A stretch of 64,000 nt of DNA, taken from positions 9,828 through 73,827 of the forward strand of contig CAYTBN010000032.1 in assembly GCA_964436045.1 (NCBI GenBank), read 5' to 3'. The notes under the pieces were generated by a model. The model had not been told where the DNA came from. It saw only the letters and a program-made list of their open reading frames with translations, and searched no databases. Of the stretch, positions 26,455 to 35,721 are shown piece by piece (the first letter of the stretch is position 1; each line of letters begins with the position of its first letter). The position numbers and the translations under genes were made by a program. Origin of the DNA: CAYTBN01 sp964436045 (lineage in GTDB: Bacteria; Myxococcota_A; UBA796; UBA9615; CAYRNR01).

Positions 26455-28092
26455 TCACTCGTGGAACACCTGCGCCTGGAAGGTCTGGAAGGTGGCTCCC
26501 TGCTTCCAGGCGTCCGGGGACATGCCCGCTTTACGGGCCAGGCTCGACAGGGTCTGGTCCAGATCCCAGCCCTGCTCCACCGCCACCTGGGGCAGATAGA
26601 CCGCGCGCCTCAGCCCCTTGATCAGGTAGACGCCGTCGCGGCCCAGCACGATATCCCCGTATCCGCCGACCTCCTCGGGAGGGGTGAGCATCGAGATCTC
26701 CACGTGCACGTCGGCGAACTCGGCGGCGGTGAGCGCCTTGAAGCGGGGATCACCGAACGCCGCGTCGACGGCGTGGTCCCGCACCACCTCGTGGAAGGGC
26801 CGGGTGGACGGGATCTCGCCGATGCAGCCGCGCAGGCGGCCCCCGTGGGTCAGGGTCACGAACCCGCCCGCCTGCTGGAGCATGGGGTCGGTGATCGCGT
26901 AGTCCTCGAACGCCGGCGGCGGATCGCCGGCCAGCCGGGCGGCGATGGCGTCCCGGGCCAGGGTCAGCAGGGTCTGCTGCTCGGCCCGGTCCAGGCGCCA
27001 GGTGCTCTGGTCGGCGCCCCGGCCACTCCACGGCTCGCCGGTGATGCCGATGGCGGCGTAGCTCACCGAGTTCTTCCAGTCCCCGGTCAGGTTGCCCGAT
27101 GTGTCGTAGCGGCGCAGCTCCATGGAGCGGTCGCCGGTCAGCATGGCCTGGACGATGGCCATCGGCAGGTAGCCGCAGACCGTGATCCCGGTCTCTCGCT
27201 TGTGGTCCAGGAAGGTGTCCAGATCGCCGCTGGCGAAGGCGGTGTAGGCGGCGTTGTCCAGCTCCTCGATACCCGCCGCTCGATCGTCGCCCAGGTCCGG
27301 GGTGTAGCCGAAGCGGGAGCCGAAGTGGGTGAAGTCCGACGACGCGATCACCAGGTCGCCGGGACCCACCTCGGCGCGCAGCACCTCGGCCGCGTGGCGG
27401 ATCTGGTCCCGGTCCAGCCGGCCCACCACCAGCGGGACGATGGCCGAGCCCATGGCCGCCACCTGCAGGAAGGGGACCTGCATCTCCACCGAGTGTTCGT
27501 CGGCGTCCACGTCGTCGACGACCGCGAACAGCTCGTCCGCCGTCAGCCGCTCGACCGCGGCCTGGTCGATGGGCACCTGGCCCAGGGGGGTCTCGTAGTG
27601 GGTCCAGGGCCCGACGCCGACCCCGCCGAGGGGGAAGCGGTGGGACGGGCCGAGGATGAAGATCCGATCGTAACGCTCGCGCTCCAGCGTGGCGTAACAC
27701 CAGCCGGCGACCGCCCCGGAATAGCGATAGCCGGCGTGGGGGCAGACCAGGGCCACGGGCCGCGCCCCGTGGTAATCCTCCGCGCCGTCCAGGAAGCCGC
27801 GCAGCTGCCCGTGGAGTTCGTCCCGGTTGGCCGGGTACCAGCCGCCGGCCAGCGGGCTGGGCCGCACCTTGCTGGCCGCCGCAGCGCTGGATGACTCTTC
27901 CCCGCCGCCAGCGTCCGGCCCGTCTCCCGCCGTCTCGGTGGCGTTGGCCGGGTGTAGTCCCCGGCCATCGCCCGTATGGAGCGCTCGTTTCCACACCAGC
28001 CCACCTCCGGCCACCACCAACAACGTGAACACGAACCACACCGGCACGTTGCGCGGCGTCCAGCGTGTCGCCGTCCCACGATTTCTACTCAT
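26455..28092 (-). CDS. amrB-amrA: AmmeMemoRadiSam proteins B and A fused (MEMO + AMMECR1), membrane-anchored
   Basis: 545-aa fusion. An N-terminal membrane helix (about residues 14-35) and a Ser/Ala/Gly linker (to about 75) precede a MEMO domain (about 78-360). This has the family metal ligands in order: 'CPHAGY' (His119), 'GPSHRF' (His151), 'DEHSVEMQVPF' (His200), 'SSDFTHFG' (His256) and 'VCGYLP' (Cys306). The AMMECR1 domain follows (about 368-545), with the hallmark LRGCIG at 420-425. The helix would place the enzyme outside the cytoplasm or on the membrane surface. ATG 28092 (or GTG 28095) directly follows the stop of the small upstream ORF. Function of the MEMO/AMMECR1/radical SAM trio remains unproven in bacteria. 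Confidence 0.9.
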   Translation of the reverse strand: MSRNRGTATRWTPRNVPVWFVFTLLVVAGGGLVWKRALHTGDGRGLHPANATETAGDGPDAGGGEESSSAAAASKVRPSPLAGGWYPANRDELHGQLRGFLDGAEDYHGARPVALVCPHAGYRYSGAVAGWCYATLERERYDRIFILGPSHRFPLGGVGVGPWTHYETPLGQVPIDQAAVERLTADELFAVVDDVDADEHSVEMQVPFLQVAAMGSAIVPLVVGRLDRDQIRHAAEVLRAEVGPGDLVIASSDFTHFGSRFGYTPDLGDDRAAGIEELDNAAYTAFASGDLDTFLDHKRETGITVCGYLPMAIVQAMLTGDRSMELRRYDTSGNLTGDWKNSVSYAAIGITGEPWSGRGADQSTWRLDRAEQQTLLTLARDAIAARLAGDPPPAFEDYAITDPMLQQAGGFVTLTHGGRLRGCIGEIPSTRPFHEVVRDHAVDAAFGDPRFKALTAAEFADVHVEISMLTPPEEVGGYGDIVLGRDGVYLIKGLRRAVYLPQVAVEQGWDLDQTLSSLARKAGMSPDAWKQGATFQTFQAQVFHE

Positions 28093-28095
28093 CAC

Positions 28096-28299
28096 TCACC
28101 CCGCCAGGTCATGGGGTCCGCGCGGATCGTCCGCCGGCAGCGGCACCACGCGCAACCCGAACCGTCGCGCCACCTCGCGCGGATCGTGCCCGCGGCGGCG
28201 TAACATCCCCGCCAGTGGCAACAGCGCCAGCCCGCCAGCCGCCACCACCAGCCCGCGTACCAGGGTGCGACGGGTATGCCCGCGGCGGTCCGCGGTCAC
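28096..28299 (-). CDS. Small membrane/Tat-like protein of the AmmeMemoRadiSam operon
   Basis: 67 aa beginning with GTG 28299, which overlaps the stop of the radical SAM gene (GTGA), and ending one base before the start of the MEMO fusion. It has a twin-Arg N-terminus followed by one hydrophobic segment ('TRRTLVRGLVVAAGGLALLP'), then a basic tail. It could be a Tat-type signal with a short mature part, or a single-helix membrane subunit. Coupling on both sides argues that it is translated. No family recognised. Confidence 0.6.
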   Translation of the reverse strand: MTADRRGHTRRTLVRGLVVAAGGLALLPLAGMLRRRGHDPREVARRFGLRVVPLPADDPRGPHDLAG

Positions 28300-29279
28300 T
28301 TCCACACCCCCGCGATCTCCGTGCCGCACTCGGGACATCTTCCCTCCGTCCCGATGCGATTCTCCACGATCTGGTAGCCGACGCGCCGGATCAGGGGCGC
28401 GCCGTCCACCGGGCAGTAGCTGTGCTCCCCCTCGGTGCCGCGGATGTTGCCCACGAACACCTGCTGCAGCCCCTCGTCCAGCGCCACCTCCCGCGCCGCC
28501 GCCAGGGTTGCGGCGGGGGTGGGGGGCAGGTTCTGCATCCGGTAGCGGGGCGAGAATCGGCTCAGGTGAAGCGGCGTCTCGGGTCCCACCGACCGGACGA
28601 TCCAGCGGGCCAGCTCCCGGATCTGAGCGGGCTCGTCGTTGAGGGTCGGGATGACCAGGTTGGTGATCTCGACCCACAAACCCAGCTCCCGCGCCAGCAC
28701 GATCGTGTCCAGCACCGGCTTCAGTTCCGCATCGCAGACGTCCCGGTAGAACGCCGGATCCATGCTCTTCAGATCGATGTTGGCCGCATCGGTGACCGCG
28801 AACAGCCGCCGCGCGGGCTCCTCGTTGACGAACCCGGCCGTGACCAGCACGTTGCGCAGCCCCGCCTCCCGGGCGAGGACCGCGCTGTCGTAGGTGTACT
28901 CGTAGTAGACCAGCGGTTCGGAGTAGGTGTAGGCGATGGACGCGCATCCCTCCGCGACCGCGGCGGCCACGAGTTGGGCGGGGGGAAGGTAGTAGACGTC
29001 GGCGTCCTCGGCCGGGGTCTGCGACAGCTCCCAGTTCTGGCAGTTGCGGCAGTGCAGGTTGCAGCCGCAGGTTGCCACCGAGAACGCCTCGCTGCCGGGC
29101 AGGAAGTGGGCCAGCGGCTTCTTCTCGATGGGATCCACGTGCAGGGCCGAGGGGTGGGAGTAGGTCAGCGCCAGCAACTCGCCGTCCAGGTTGACGCGGA
29201 TGTTGCAGTTGCCCGCCTCGCCGGGCGCGATCCGGCACTCCTTGGGGCACAGCCGGCACTGGACGATCCCGGCGTTCAT
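28296..29279 (-). CDS. amrS: AmmeMemoRadiSam system radical SAM enzyme
   Basis: 327-aa radical SAM protein with an N-terminal Cys set (Cys8, 11, 15, 25), then the cluster motif CNLHCRNC (Cys73, 77, 80) and the SAM-binding region 'YTYSEPLVYYEY'. The activase-like order 'CRLCPKECRI...GNCNIR' and the C-terminal rubredoxin-like Cys ('SYCPVDG', 'CPECG') are typical of the AmmeMemoRadiSam enzyme, a relative of the pyruvate-formate-lyase activase group. It is first of three coupled genes with the small membrane ORF and the MEMO-AMMECR1 fusion. It probably needs anaerobic or low-oxygen conditions. Confidence 0.9.
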   Translation of the reverse strand: MNAGIVQCRLCPKECRIAPGEAGNCNIRVNLDGELLALTYSHPSALHVDPIEKKPLAHFLPGSEAFSVATCGCNLHCRNCQNWELSQTPAEDADVYYLPPAQLVAAAVAEGCASIAYTYSEPLVYYEYTYDSAVLAREAGLRNVLVTAGFVNEEPARRLFAVTDAANIDLKSMDPAFYRDVCDAELKPVLDTIVLARELGLWVEITNLVIPTLNDEPAQIRELARWIVRSVGPETPLHLSRFSPRYRMQNLPPTPAATLAAAREVALDEGLQQVFVGNIRGTEGEHSYCPVDGAPLIRRVGYQIVENRIGTEGRCPECGTEIAGVWK

Positions 29280-29383
29280 CGGGCGGTTCCTCCACCGGGA
29301 TCGTAAAGGTGCGGGCCGCCGCCGACCAGCCGATTCGACCGCAGCGCTCTGCTATCCTCCGCCCCAGTTCGGGAGGGTGAACC

Positions 29384-30402
29384 ATGCGTGCGATGCAGCT
29401 GACCGGGGTCGGGTCCATCGACGACGCCGACCGGCTGCAGCCGGTGGAACTGCCCGAGCCAGTGCCGGGTCCGGGCCAGGTCCGGATCCGGGTGGCGGTC
29501 TGTGGGGTCTGCCACACCGACCTGCACGAGATCGAGGGCGAGCTGCCGCTGCCGCGGCTGCCGCTGGTCCCGGGTCACCAGGTGGTCGGGCGGGTGGACC
29601 GGGTGGGGGGGGGGTCCGGACCCCGGCGGTCGGCGACCGGGTCGGGGTCGCCTGGCTCCACGAGACCTGTGGCGGCTGCCGGTTCTGCGCGGCCGGCAGC
29701 GAAAACCTGTGCCGCGACGCTCGTTTCACCGGGTTCCACGAACAGGGCGGCTACGCCGAGGCCGTGCTGGCGCCGGCAGCGTTCGTTTACCCGATCCCCG
29801 GCGGCTTCTCCGACCTGCAAGCCGCGCCGCTGCTGTGCGCGGGCATCATCGGCTACCGGGCCTTGCGTTGCTGCCGGATCCAGCCGGGCCAGCGGCTGGG
29901 GCTCTACGGCTTCGGCGCGTCGGCCCACGTGGCGATCCAGGTGGCGCTCCACTGGGGATGCGAGGTCTACGTGTTCACCCGCAGCGCGGGGCATCAGCGG
30001 CTGGCCCGCCGGCTGGGGGCCGCCTGGGTCGGCAGCGCGAAGGCCGACCCGCCGGGTCGGATCGACGCGGCGATCAACTTCTCGCCCGCTGGCGCACTGG
30101 TGGCTGATGCTCTGCGGATCATGGAGCGCGGGGGCACGGTCGCTCTGGCCGGGATCTACGTGGACCAGGTGCCGCCGCTGGACTACGAGGCACACTTCTA
30201 TTTCGAACGTTCCGTCACCAGTGTCACCGCGTCGACCCGTCAGGATGGGAAGGAGCTGCTGGCGTTGGCGTCGCGGATCCCGATCGACACCGAGGTCACG
30301 ACCTATCCCCTCGACCGGGTCAACGACGCCCTCCGCGACGTCAAGCACTCACGGGTCGCGGGCGCGGCGGTGGTCCAGGTGGGTTCAGCGGATCATTCGT
30401 AG
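29384..30402 (+). pseudogene. Zinc alcohol dehydrogenase, frameshifted at a G10 tract
   Basis: A medium-chain zinc alcohol dehydrogenase read in two frames. 29384 to about 29610 encodes 'MRAMQLTGVGSIDD' through the catalytic-zinc motif 'CGVCHTDLHEIEG' and 'PLVPGHQVVGRVDRVGGG'. From about 29611 a different frame continues 'VRTPAVGDRVGVAWLHETCGGC', the four-Cys structural zinc site 'CGGCRFCAAGSENLC', the Rossmann 'LGLYGFGASAHVAIQVAL' and on to a stop at 30402. Adding one G to the ten-G run (29605-29614), or removing two, restores one uninterrupted frame of about 340 codons. Everything else looks intact, so this is a recent frameshift, a phase-variable OFF state or a homopolymer sequencing error. 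GGGAGG precedes the ATG. Confidence 0.85.
29605..29614 (+). repeat. Ten-G homopolymer inside the alcohol dehydrogenase gene
   Basis: A run of ten G residues lies exactly at the point where the reading frame changes. Eleven or eight G would give the intact enzyme. Confidence 0.95.
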
Positions 30403-31724
30403 GCGGTGTGGAGGGTCGCGCCTCCGTAATAATGGGCCAGGATCGCCTCGTGGTCCATGCCCTCGCGGGCCATGCCCTGGGCCCCCCACTGGCACATGCC
30501 CACCCCGTGGCCCGAGCCCCGGCCGGTGAGTTGGAGCCCACCGTCGACCCCGTCGATGTCGAACCAGGTGCTGCGGACCCGGGTGTAGCCGAACATCCGG
30601 CGGAACTCGTTTCCCGTCAGCAACAGGGCACCCTCGGGCCCCGCCAGCCGCACTCCGCGCACGCGGCCTGATCCCGTCCGTCCGAGCAGCTCCCGGGAGG
30701 TGATGGTGGCCAGCTCCGGGTGCTCCCTGGCTACGGCCTGGCCCATCTCGCCCAGGGTGAGGTGGTGCTGCCAGTCCCGCGACGGCGCCCCACCGCAGTG
30801 GTCGCAGGCCACGCTCCAGTCGTCGATGGCGCCGCGCTCGGGCCAGACCGCCGCGGCTGACTCGGTGTGGCCGGCGCAGTTGGAATGGTAGTAGGCCTCG
30901 ACCAGGACGCCGTCGCCGGAGAGGATCTGTCCGCGCGTGGCGCCCACGGCCCGGGCCGCGCCGGGATCGGTCATCCCCAGCCTATAGACCTGGTCCAGGG
31001 TCGAGGACTCGACGGCGAAGGGGCCGGTCTGGCGATGGAGACGGGCCAGAGCGTAGGAGCGGGCCGCCACCGACTGGGCTTTCTTGGCCTCCAGGGACCA
31101 GGAGTCCGGAACCTCGGACGAGACCACAGCCTCCAGGTAGCGCTCCATCGGTACGTCGTTGATCACCAGGATCTGATCCTGCGTCCAGGCGAGCCGCACG
31201 CTGCCGGGGAGGGTGCCGACGCCGCCGACCACCACGCCGCTGGAGGCGGTGAAGGTCAGATCGTCGGGCAGGGCCTGGCCGCCCGCCAGCCCCAGACCGT
31301 CCTTCATCCACCACACGTCGACCGGCCCTCCCGTGGGCTTGCCGTTGAGTGCGAGGGCGATCCCGTCCACGGCGAGGGCGCGGTTCACCCGGGCCAGGGC
31401 CACGCCGATGGCCGGTTCGCCCTCCAGCGTCGGCAGGGGGATGAGCGGCTCGAGCTCGATGTCGTCGCCCGCCAGCCCGAGCTCGGTCTCCAGCAGCGCC
31501 AACGTCCCCAGCAGGATCCCCTTCTCATCCTCGGCCGTGGCCAGCTGTTTCGCCCAGCTCTCGTCACCCGCGCCGCCGGCTCGAAGGGCCAGGCCGACGC
31601 CGATGACCAGCGGAACGGCCACCAGCGACAGGAGCACAGCGATCAGTCGCCAGCGGATCAACCGGAATGCGCGGGGCCGTCCGGAGGCGTCCCGCACGCG
31701 GACATCGAGGCGCGAACGAGCCAC
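30393..31724 (-). CDS. SpoIID/LytB-type protein, membrane-anchored
   Basis: 443 aa. A cytoplasmic Arg-rich tail precedes one helix (about residues 24-48), so the domain lies outside the membrane. The SpoIID region is unmistakable: 'VINDVPMERYLEAVVSSEVPDSW' (the Glu after SS is the expected catalytic residue of the lytic transglycosylase), 'EAKKAQSVAARSYALARL', 'GQILSGDGVLVEAYYHSNCAGHT' and the terminal 'GRGSGHGVGMCQWGAQGMA'. In spore formers SpoIID cuts denuded glycan strands; homologues here are probably envelope remodelling enzymes. GTG 31724 follows the coiled-coil gene stop by six bases, with AAGGAA upstream. Its 3' end overlaps the alcohol dehydrogenase by 10 nt. Confidence 0.86.
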   Translation of the reverse strand: MARSRLDVRVRDASGRPRAFRLIRWRLIAVLLSLVAVPLVIGVGLALRAGGAGDESWAKQLATAEDEKGILLGTLALLETELGLAGDDIELEPLIPLPTLEGEPAIGVALARVNRALAVDGIALALNGKPTGGPVDVWWMKDGLGLAGGQALPDDLTFTASSGVVVGGVGTLPGSVRLAWTQDQILVINDVPMERYLEAVVSSEVPDSWSLEAKKAQSVAARSYALARLHRQTGPFAVESSTLDQVYRLGMTDPGAARAVGATRGQILSGDGVLVEAYYHSNCAGHTESAAAVWPERGAIDDWSVACDHCGGAPSRDWQHHLTLGEMGQAVAREHPELATITSRELLGRTGSGRVRGVRLAGPEGALLLTGNEFRRMFGYTRVRSTWFDIDGVDGGLQLTGRGSGHGVGMCQWGAQGMAREGMDHEAILAHYYGGATLHTAYE

Positions 31725-31730
31725 TGGTCG

Positions 31731-34514
31731 CTATTCCTTGCCCCGGCCGAACAGGCGGCTGATACCGCGCTTCTTCGCCGGTTCGTCCTTGCGGGCCGAC
31801 ATCACCCAGCCCGGACGGGCGGCCATCGGGGTCGGCTCGACAGCCGGGGACTCGCCGTCGTGCTCACCGGAATCGGCCACTTGTGCCGCGGCGTGCTCGG
31901 CGGCATTGGCGGTCAGGAACTCGTTCTCCCGGCGGAGGCGCGCGAGTTCGCTCTCCAGCTCGACGCTCTGGCCCTCCAGCGGCCGCAGCCCCTCCAGCTC
32001 CCGTTCGCGCTCCTCGAGCCGGGCCTCGATGGGACCGAGGCGCTCCAGCTCCCGCCGCATGGCCGTGACCCGCTCCTCGAGGCTGGACATGGCCTCTCCC
32101 ACGTCCTCCCGCTCCGCTCGGTGGCGCTTGAGCTCGTTGTCGCGGGAGGCGAGATCGTCGATGGCGGCGGTGCGCCGCCCCCGGGCGATCGCCAGCTCGC
32201 GGTTCAGCCCCTCGCGCTCCTCGGTCAGCCGCTTGTTCTCCAGCCGCAGCCGGGTGCGTTCGCCGTCCAGGCTCTCCTGCTCCACCGAGAATCTGCCCTC
32301 GACGGTCTCGAGCTCGATGGACAGCCGCTGACGGGTGCGCTCCAGCCGGTGTACCTTCTCGCCGAGCCGCATCCGGTCCTCGTCCAGTGACGCGTGCTCC
32401 TCGGAGTGGCGGTCCTCGACGGTCTTGAGATCGCCGACGAGGCGCTGCCGTTCGGTCTCCAGTCGTTCGACCTCCCCCCGATAGCGGCGGACCTCGTCCC
32501 GGTGACTCTCGTATTCCTGGGTGTGGCGCTCCTGGGCCTGGCCAAGCTCCCCGGCGAGCCGCTGTTTCTCGGTCTCCAGACGAACGCGCTCCTGTTTCAG
32601 TGTGGAACGCTCGGTTGCGGTGGTGTCCCGTTCGGCGCGAACCTCGGTGAGTTCCTCCTCCAGCGCCTCGAGGCGTCGCTGGATCTCGTCGGCCCCGCCC
32701 TCGCCCTCGAGCTCGCGGCGGGTACACGCCAGCTCGGCGCGGGCGCGCTCGGCGTCCTTGCGTACCTCGCGCTCGGTGGTCGCCAGGCGGCCGAGTTCGG
32801 TCTGGGTTCGATCCAGCTCCTCGCGCAGCCCGTCCACCTCGCCGCGGGAACGGCCGGCCTCGTCCCGTGCCTCCTGCTCCTCCCGCTCCAGCCTCTCTTG
32901 CCGGGCGTTGATCTCGGCGATGGCGGCCTCGGCGGACTCGGCCCGGCGGCTGGTCACGGCCAACTCGGAGCGGACGGTGGACGCCTCACCGCTCAGCCGG
33001 CTGCCGTCGGCCCGCGCCTGCCGTAGGTCCGCTGCCGCCTGGCGCAGCTCCGCCTGGTACTCCTCGAAGCGCTGGTCGACCTCGGCCTGGCGAACCTCCG
33101 CCCGTTCGCGTTCTCGCCGCGCCGCGCCCAGGTCCGAGGCCTGCTGCTCGGGAGCGACCACCGTCTGGGCCAGCTCTTCCTCCAGGGCGTCGGCCCGGGT
33201 TCGCTCGGCGTCGGCCCGCTTGCGTGCGGCCTCGGCGACTTGTTCCTGTTCGCCGAGCAGCCGCTTGCGCAGCTGGAGCTCGTCCTCGGTGGTGGCGAGC
33301 CGCTGGGTCAGCCGGGCGAGCTCGGTCTGGGCGCCCCCGTGCTGCTTGCGTAAACCGGCGGCTTCGGTGCTGGAGTCGCGCAGCTGCTGGCCGGTCCGTG
33401 CCAGCTCCTTTCGCAGGTCGTCCCGCACGTGGAGTGCTTCGCTCAACTGGGCCATCGCCTCCTCGAGCTGGCGGCGTCGATTGTCCAGCTCCCCGCGGGC
33501 GTCGGTCAGCTGGCGCTGACTGGACGTCAGCTCGTCCTGGACGATTTCCAGCTGGTCGTGGACCCCATCGGTCTCCGCGCGCTGAGCAGCCGCCTCGCTC
33601 TCCAGCCGGGCGACCTTGTCCCGGGAGCCGGAGAGGGCCAGCTCGCCGGCGGTCAGCCGCTCGCGGACCTCGTCCAGCTCCTCGGAGAGCTCCCGCAACT
33701 GCGCGTCGCGTTCCGTCAGAGCCTGGCGAATCTGCGCCGCGCCCACTCGCTGCTCGCCATGGGCGTTGGCGGCGACGTCCAGCCGGGCCTGCAGATCGTC
33801 GCGTTGCCGCCGGGTCCGTTCCAGCTCAGCGCGGGCTTCGTCCACCGATCGGCGGGCATCGTCGCGTTCGCGGAGGGCTGTGTCGGTGCCGGTCCCCCGC
33901 TCGTCGAGCTGGATGTCGCGCTGGCCGAGCTGGGCCTCCAGATCCTCGATGCGCTGCTCGAGGGCTGCCACCCGTTCGCGGGCTCCGACGCTGTGCTCGA
34001 AGGCCTCCCGGGATTCGGCCTCCGCTTCCGTCAACGAGGCGGCCGCTTTGGCCGCATCAGCGCGCGCGAGCGCCGTCTGGTCGCGGGCGCCGGCCAGCTC
34101 GGATTCGGCCCTGGCCAGCTCCCCCTGGAGCTCGTTCAAGCGCAGCTGCGTGGCTTCCAACTCCACGTGCAGGGTCTCGACGAGGCCGCCGGGTTCGGGC
34201 GTGCTGTGGACCGAGGCCTCTTCGCCGTCGAAGGAGATCGTGCGCGCACCTGCGGCGGCAGTGTAGGTGCGGGGGATCGCCTCGAGTCGTTCGATCCGCT
34301 CGGCCAGCTGACGGCTGTTGCTCGTCATCTCCTCGCGGGTGCGGGTGATCTCGCCGGCCAGCTGCGTGAACGCCCCGCCCAGCTCCCGGGCGATATCGGC
34401 CACCTCCGGAGCGCGGGCCCCGGCGGCCTCCACCGGGATCTCCTCACCCACCAGGGACAGGAGACGGGTCAGCAGTGTCGCCGCGCGTTCGGCGGGGGGT
34501 GGGGGAGCGGGCAT
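31731..34514 (-). CDS. Long coiled-coil protein (927 aa)
   Basis: Almost the whole protein, from about residue 60 to 870, is heptad-rich with dense Glu, Arg, Leu, Gln and Ala and no Pro or aromatic breaks, so a very long parallel coiled coil is expected. A Pro/Ala-rich N-terminus and a basic C-terminal tail 'KDEPAKKRGISRLFGRGKE' flank the rod; the tail could bind membrane or nucleic acid. No SMC Walker motifs are present, so it is not an SMC ATPase. Cytoskeletal or scaffold function is likely but inferred. It sits six bases upstream of the SpoIID-like gene in the same operon, linking it to envelope or cell-shape work. No clear ribosome-binding site precedes ATG 34514. Confidence 0.75.
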   Translation of the reverse strand: MPAPPPPAERAATLLTRLLSLVGEEIPVEAAGARAPEVADIARELGGAFTQLAGEITRTREEMTSNSRQLAERIERLEAIPRTYTAAAGARTISFDGEEASVHSTPEPGGLVETLHVELEATQLRLNELQGELARAESELAGARDQTALARADAAKAAASLTEAEAESREAFEHSVGARERVAALEQRIEDLEAQLGQRDIQLDERGTGTDTALRERDDARRSVDEARAELERTRRQRDDLQARLDVAANAHGEQRVGAAQIRQALTERDAQLRELSEELDEVRERLTAGELALSGSRDKVARLESEAAAQRAETDGVHDQLEIVQDELTSSQRQLTDARGELDNRRRQLEEAMAQLSEALHVRDDLRKELARTGQQLRDSSTEAAGLRKQHGGAQTELARLTQRLATTEDELQLRKRLLGEQEQVAEAARKRADAERTRADALEEELAQTVVAPEQQASDLGAARRERERAEVRQAEVDQRFEEYQAELRQAAADLRQARADGSRLSGEASTVRSELAVTSRRAESAEAAIAEINARQERLEREEQEARDEAGRSRGEVDGLREELDRTQTELGRLATTEREVRKDAERARAELACTRRELEGEGGADEIQRRLEALEEELTEVRAERDTTATERSTLKQERVRLETEKQRLAGELGQAQERHTQEYESHRDEVRRYRGEVERLETERQRLVGDLKTVEDRHSEEHASLDEDRMRLGEKVHRLERTRQRLSIELETVEGRFSVEQESLDGERTRLRLENKRLTEEREGLNRELAIARGRRTAAIDDLASRDNELKRHRAEREDVGEAMSSLEERVTAMRRELERLGPIEARLEERERELEGLRPLEGQSVELESELARLRRENEFLTANAAEHAAAQVADSGEHDGESPAVEPTPMAARPGWVMSARKDEPAKKRGISRLFGRGKE

Positions 34515-34557
34515 GGGCGGGAGGATAGCAGAGGAAGGGGGAAGGGAGAGGCTTACC

Positions 34558-35721
34558 CTACCGGCAGGTCTGCTGGATCGAGGTCTCGCCGAAGGTGCAG
34601 CAGAACCAGCCGCAGTCGCCATACACGAAGAAGGTGCAGCTGCTGACCCAGGTGCCGCTCTGGCCGCAGTCGGGCACCGAACTCAGCCAGCCGTCCTGGA
34701 CCATGTCGCAGAGGTTGGCGTCGATGCCCGGGCAGGCGTAGTCGGCCAGGGTCTCGTCCTCCTTCTCCTCGGCGCCGTTGCAGTCGTAGTCGAACGAGGC
34801 GTCGCCGCGCTGGACGCCGAACCAGTTGGTCTGGCCCGGCTTGGCGTCCACGTTAAAGTCGTAGCAGTCGCCCGACTGCAGGGCGGTGTACTCGCTGACC
34901 GGACCACAGAGGCAGCGGTCGGGGGGATCGTCGACCCCGTAGGTGTCCCCGTCGTAGTCGTAGAAGTAGTTGACGCAGCCCTCCGCGCCGTCGTCGTCGA
35001 CGGTGCCGTTGCAGTCGTTGTCGATGCCGTCCGGGGCCTCGGTGGCGCCGGGGAAGGCGGCGGGATCGGCGTCGTCACAATCGCCGCCGGACTCGGTGAA
35101 CCCGTCGCCGTCGTCGTCGAACAGCACCGTGCCCTCGTCGATGGTGCCGTCGCAGTCGTTGTCCAGCCCGTCACCCAGCTCGGGGGCGTCGGGGTAGGTG
35201 TTCTCTTCGCCGTCGTCGCCGTCGCCGTCCTGCTCGGTCCAGCCGTCGCCGTCGTCGTCGTACAGGACCGTGCCCTCGTCCACGTCGCCGTCGCCGTCGT
35301 CGTCGACGCCGTTGGGCTCCTCGTCCTGGCCGGGGAACACTTCGGCGTCGGTGTCGTCGCAGGCGCCCTCGTTGGGGCTGTAGCCGTCGCCGTCGTCGTC
35401 CCGGTCGCTCTCGGGTACGACGACCACCGTGACCGTGTCCTCGTCACTCAGTCCGCCAATGTCCACGAGCTGCAGGGTGATGATGTGGGTGTTGGCGGTC
35501 AGCTCGTTGGTGGTGAAGGTCACGATGCCGTTGGAGTCCGGCGACTCCTCGTCGAGCACGCCGTCGTGGTTGCTGGTCCAGGTCACCTGCAGCTCGCCCG
35601 GCGCGCCCCCTTGATCGAGGGCCGTGCCCTCGAAGGTGATCGGGTCGCCGACGGTGTAGGGCTCGGTGTCGTCGGGCGGGAGCGTGATGGTCGCCGCGGG
35701 GGGCGAGTTGTGGGTCTGCAC
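34558..35721 (-). CDS. Ig-like plus MopE-repeat surface protein; N-terminus uncertain
   Basis: 387 aa from GTG 35721. An Ig/PKD-like domain ('PAATITLPPDDTEPYTVGDPITFEGTA...', residues 8-100) is followed by four MopE-type repeats ('DDDGDGYSPNEGACDDTDAEVFPG', 'DDDGDGWTEQDGDGDDGE', 'DDDGDGFTESGGDCDDADPAAFPG' and 'DYDGDTYGVDDP') and a Cys-rich C-terminus. The same frame continues upstream without a stop and reads a lipoprotein-type signal, 'CGLLGCTAALIAVCACDN', but has no ATG, GTG or TTG. The only ATG with a Shine-Dalgarno (35788) is one base out of frame. Either a frameshift lies near 35780 or initiation is unconventional. Surface location is inferred. Confidence 0.72.
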   Translation of the reverse strand: MQTHNSPPAATITLPPDDTEPYTVGDPITFEGTALDQGGAPGELQVTWTSNHDGVLDEESPDSNGIVTFTTNELTANTHIITLQLVDIGGLSDEDTVTVVVVPESDRDDDGDGYSPNEGACDDTDAEVFPGQDEEPNGVDDDGDGDVDEGTVLYDDDGDGWTEQDGDGDDGEENTYPDAPELGDGLDNDCDGTIDEGTVLFDDDGDGFTESGGDCDDADPAAFPGATEAPDGIDNDCNGTVDDDGAEGCVNYFYDYDGDTYGVDDPPDRCLCGPVSEYTALQSGDCYDFNVDAKPGQTNWFGVQRGDASFDYDCNGAEEKEDETLADYACPGIDANLCDMVQDGWLSSVPDCGQSGTWVSSCTFFVYGDCGWFCCTFGETSIQQTCR

